From Stutzerimonas decontaminans (GTDB lineage Bacteria > Pseudomonadota > Gammaproteobacteria > Pseudomonadales > Pseudomonadaceae), in contig NZ_CP007509.1 in the NCBI RefSeq assembly GCF_000661915.1, positions 558,001 through 622,000 on the forward strand: 64,000 nucleotides of DNA, written 5' to 3'. A model generated the notes under the pieces. It had not been told where the DNA came from, ran no database searches, and saw nothing but the letters and a program-made list of their open reading frames with translations. The translations under genes and the position numbers were made by a program. Of the stretch, positions 61,878 to 64,000 are shown piece after piece. The stretch's first letter is position 1. Every line of letters begins with the position of its first letter.

Positions 61878-62507
61878 ATGAACGGACCGGAACGCATCAC
61901 CCTGGCCATGACCGGCGCATCCGGCGCGCAGTATGGTTTGCGCCTGCTCGATTGCCTGATCCAGGAGGACCGCGAGGTGCACTTCCTGATCTCCAAGGCC
62001 GCACAGCTGGTGATGGCCACCGAGACCGACGTGGTGCTGCCGGCCAAGCCGCAGGCCATGCAGGCGTTCCTCTCGGAATACACCGGTGCCGCTGCGGGGC
62101 AGATTCGTGTGTTCGCCAAGGAGGACTGGATGGCTCCTCCCGCGTCCGGTTCCGGCGCGCCAACGGCAATGGTCGTGGTGCCGTGCTCGACCGGCACGCT
62201 GTCGGCAATCGCCAGCGGTGCCTGTAACAACCTGATCGAGCGCGCCGCCGACGTCGCGCTCAAGGAGCGTCGCCAGTTGATCCTGGTGCCGCGTGAGGCG
62301 CCCTATTCGAGCATTCACCTGGAGAACATGCTCAAGCTGTCCAACCTCGGCGTGACCATCCTGCCAGCCTCGCCGGGCTTCTATCACCAGCCGCAGACCA
62401 TCGACGACCTGGTCGATTTCGTTGTCGCGCGCATCCTCAATCTGCTCAACATCCCGCAGGACATGCTGCCGCGCTGGGGTGAACACCATATTGTCAGTGA
62501 CGAATGA
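61878..62507 (+). CDS. ubiX: Flavin prenyltransferase UbiX
   Basis: A 209-residue enzyme that makes prenylated FMN, the cofactor of UbiD decarboxylase in ubiquinone synthesis. [17 protein letters not shown] (FMN site), [89 protein letters not shown] are typical. AGGAG eight bases before the ATG. Between mpl and a small lipoprotein gene on the same strand. Confidence 0.96.
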   Translation: MNGPERITLAMTGASGAQYGLRLLDCLIQEDREVHFLISKAAQLVMATETDVVLPAKPQAMQAFLSEYTGAAAGQIRVFAKEDWMAPPASGSGAPTAMVVVPCSTGTLSAIASGACNNLIERAADVALKERRQLILVPREAPYSSIHLENMLKLSNLGVTILPASPGFYHQPQTIDDLVDFVVARILNLLNIPQDMLPRWGEHHIVSDE

Positions 62508-62508
62508 G

Positions 62509-62799
62509 ATGATCGGCCGCGGCGTGCTTCTGCTGCTTGCCTTGAGCCTGCTCGGTGGCTGCGCCAGCGTGCGCACGCTGGATGCGGCCAAGCCCGGCGC
62601 GCCGATCATCTATTCCGGCACGCGTCTGGACTGGTACAGCCTCAACGGTGGCTGCTGCCCGATGGATCGTTTCGGTGCCATACCACCGAGGTATCCGGCG
62701 CTGGATCTGCCCGCCAGCGCTCTGCTGGATACGCTGCTGCTGCCCTTCGCGGTGGCGGCGGAGCTGGGGGTAGGTCTTGGCGTGCGCGGTGGGCTCTAG
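62509..62799 (+). CDS. YceK/YidQ family (DUF1375) lipoprotein
   Basis: A 96-residue small lipoprotein: MIGRGVLLLLALSLLGGCASVRTLDA with lipobox LGGC. The body (PIIYSGTRLDWYSLNGGCC..., YPALDLPASALLDTLLLPFAVAAELG) is the DUF1375 pattern seen in YceK and YidQ. A GTG four codons upstream is an alternative start inside ubiX. The ATG is 2 bp after the ubiX stop, so the two are probably cotranscribed. Function unknown. Confidence 0.85.
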   Translation: MIGRGVLLLLALSLLGGCASVRTLDAAKPGAPIIYSGTRLDWYSLNGGCCPMDRFGAIPPRYPALDLPASALLDTLLLPFAVAAELGVGLGVRGGL

Positions 62800-62896
62800 T
62801 TGCGCTGAACTGATCTGAGTCCAGTGCTGCCGGGCAGGTAGCAGGCATAATCCAGGCGTCTGATAGCGCTGCGCATGGCGGCACAAGGAGAAGGGA

Positions 62897-64000
62897 GTGA
62901 AAGACCGGGCTCAGTTCCACATGAATTACTGGATGATCGCCATTCTGGTCTTCCTCGGCCTGCAGTATCTGCTGTCGATCCAGCAAGAGGTGGCGACCAT
63001 TCCCTACAGCGAGTTCGAACAGCACCTCAAGGAAGGTCGCGTCGAAGAGCTGGCCATCACCGAGCGGCGTATCGAAGGTCTGCTCAAGGAGCCGTTGGCC
63101 AGTGGTCAGCGGCGGTTCATCAGTAATCGCGTCGAGCCGCAGCTGGCCGAGCATCTGCAGCAGTATCCGGTGCGCTACACCGGCAAGGTGGAAAGCACGC
63201 TGGTGCGTGACCTGCTGTCGTGGATCGTGCCGGCCATGCTGTTCTTCGGTATCTGGCTGTTCCTGCTCAAGCGCATCGGCAGCGGTCTGGGTGGCGGCGG
63301 CATGATGCAGATCGGCAAGAGCAAGGCGCGGGTCTACGTCGAGACCGACATGAAGGTGTCCTTCGCTGACGTGGCCGGGGTCGACGAGGCCAAGGACGAG
63401 CTCAAGGAAATCATCGAATTCCTCCGCGACCCGCAGACTTACGGTCGACTCGGCGGGCGCATGCCGAAAGGCGTGCTGCTGGTCGGCCCGCCTGGCACCG
63501 GCAAAACGCTGCTGGCACGGGCCGTGGCCGGTGAGGCGAAAGTGCCGTTCTTCTCCATTTCCGGCTCCGAGTTTGTCGAGATGTTCGTCGGCGTCGGTGC
63601 TGCGCGGGTGCGTGACCTGTTCGAACAGGCGCGGGCCCAGGCGCCGGCGATCATCTTCATCGACGAGCTGGATGCGCTCGGCCGCGCCCGCGGTGCCGGG
63701 CCGTTGTCCGGTGGGCATGACGAGAAGGAGCAGACGCTCAACCAGCTGCTGGTGGAGATGGACGGTTTCGACACCTCCAGCGGTCTGGTTCTGCTGGCCG
63801 CCACCAATCGCCCGGAAATTCTCGACCCGGCCCTGCTGCGCGCCGGCCGTTTCGACCGTCAGGTGCTGGTCGATCGGCCGGACAAGGTCGGGCGTGTGCA
63901 GATTCTCAATGTGCACCTGAAGAAATCGCGACTGGGCACCGATGTCGATCCGCAGGCCATCGCTGCGCTGACGCCGGGCTTCACCGGTGCCGACCTGGCC
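62897..64000 (+). CDS. FtsH-type AAA+ membrane protease paralogue, N-terminal part (cut by window edge)
   Basis: About 368 residues of an ATP-dependent zinc metalloprotease anchored in the inner membrane. The GTG start has AAGGAGAAGGG upstream. Transmembrane segments near residues 12-28 and 109-127 enclose a short periplasmic domain. AAA+ domain: [21 protein letters not shown], Walker A GPPGTGKT, Walker [13 protein letters not shown], pore loop [16 protein letters not shown] and second region [21 protein letters not shown]. The protease HExxH part lies right of the window. The main FtsH of Pseudomonas sits elsewhere, so this is likely a second copy. Confidence 0.9.
   Translation, partial: MKDRAQFHMNYWMIAILVFLGLQYLLSIQQEVATIPYSEFEQHLKEGRVEELAITERRIEGLLKEPLASGQRRFISNRVEPQLAEHLQQYPVRYTGKVESTLVRDLLSWIVPAMLFFGIWLFLLKRIGSGLGGGGMMQIGKSKARVYVETDMKVSFADVAGVDEAKDELKEIIEFLRDPQTYGRLGGRMPKGVLLVGPPGTGKTLLARAVAGEAKVPFFSISGSEFVEMFVGVGAARVRDLFEQARAQAPAIIFIDELDALGRARGAGPLSGGHDEKEQTLNQLLVEMDGFDTSSGLVLLAATNRPEILDPALLRAGRFDRQVLVDRPDKVGRVQILNVHLKKSRLGTDVDPQAIAALTPGFTGADLA

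Overview
The window is a high-GC gammaproteobacterial chromosome segment that looks like Pseudomonas, most likely the stutzeri group (Stutzerimonas). The evidence is the protein sequences, the gene neighbourhoods recalled from Pseudomonas (xseB-ispA-dxs; ppa; exaC-eat-eutB-eutC beside mpl-ubiX), a desferrioxamine-type siderophore cluster of the kind P. stutzeri is known to use, and dispersed GGTGGA...TCCACC hairpins. The species assignment is inference; no database was searched.

Layout. 1-4.4 kb: urea ABC transporter urtABCD on the minus strand (urtD cut by the window edge), with a sigma-54 type promoter in front of urtA. 4.7-19 kb: housekeeping and conserved genes: rluE, a globin, an Lrp/AsnC regulator, a gene-free 0.75-kb stretch with structured-RNA and repeat features, fieF, hrpB, an SDR, a VOC protein, yciC, a NYN protein, then dxs-ispA-xseB. 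19-26.9 kb: a tightly packed hydroxamate siderophore operon (PLP decarboxylase, N-hydroxylase, MFS exporter, acyltransferase, NIS synthetase, ferric reductase) with a Fur-like site and an ECF iron-type sigma factor upstream. 27-32 kb: c-di-GMP genes: a substrate-binding lipoprotein overlapping a GGDEF-EAL protein, divergent from a dCache diguanylate cyclase.

32.07-50.95 kb: an integrative genomic island of about 18.9 kb. A P4-type tyrosine integrase lies at the right end, and the ends carry a duplicated terminator hairpin that probably came from the shared dgc/ppa terminator. Cargo: a GIY-YIG protein, an SOS module (SRAP protein and umuDC around a LexA box), a membrane zinc-ribbon protein, a 1628-residue Type ISP restriction-modification enzyme, and a minus-strand regulatory operon with AlpA. 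Inside the island, umuC is split by a second element of about 4.8 kb. It has two overlapping Tn554-type tyrosine recombinases and carries a cupin plus a short-type chlorite dismutase whose two catalytic residues are intact.

51-64 kb: core genes again: ppa, mtfA, a RidA protein, a phoD-like phosphatase, the ethanolamine pathway (eutC, eutB, permease, aldehyde dehydrogenase; sigma-54 promoter before the permease), mpl, ubiX, a YceK-like lipoprotein and the 5' part of an ftsH paralogue. I saw no tRNA, rRNA or CRISPR array.
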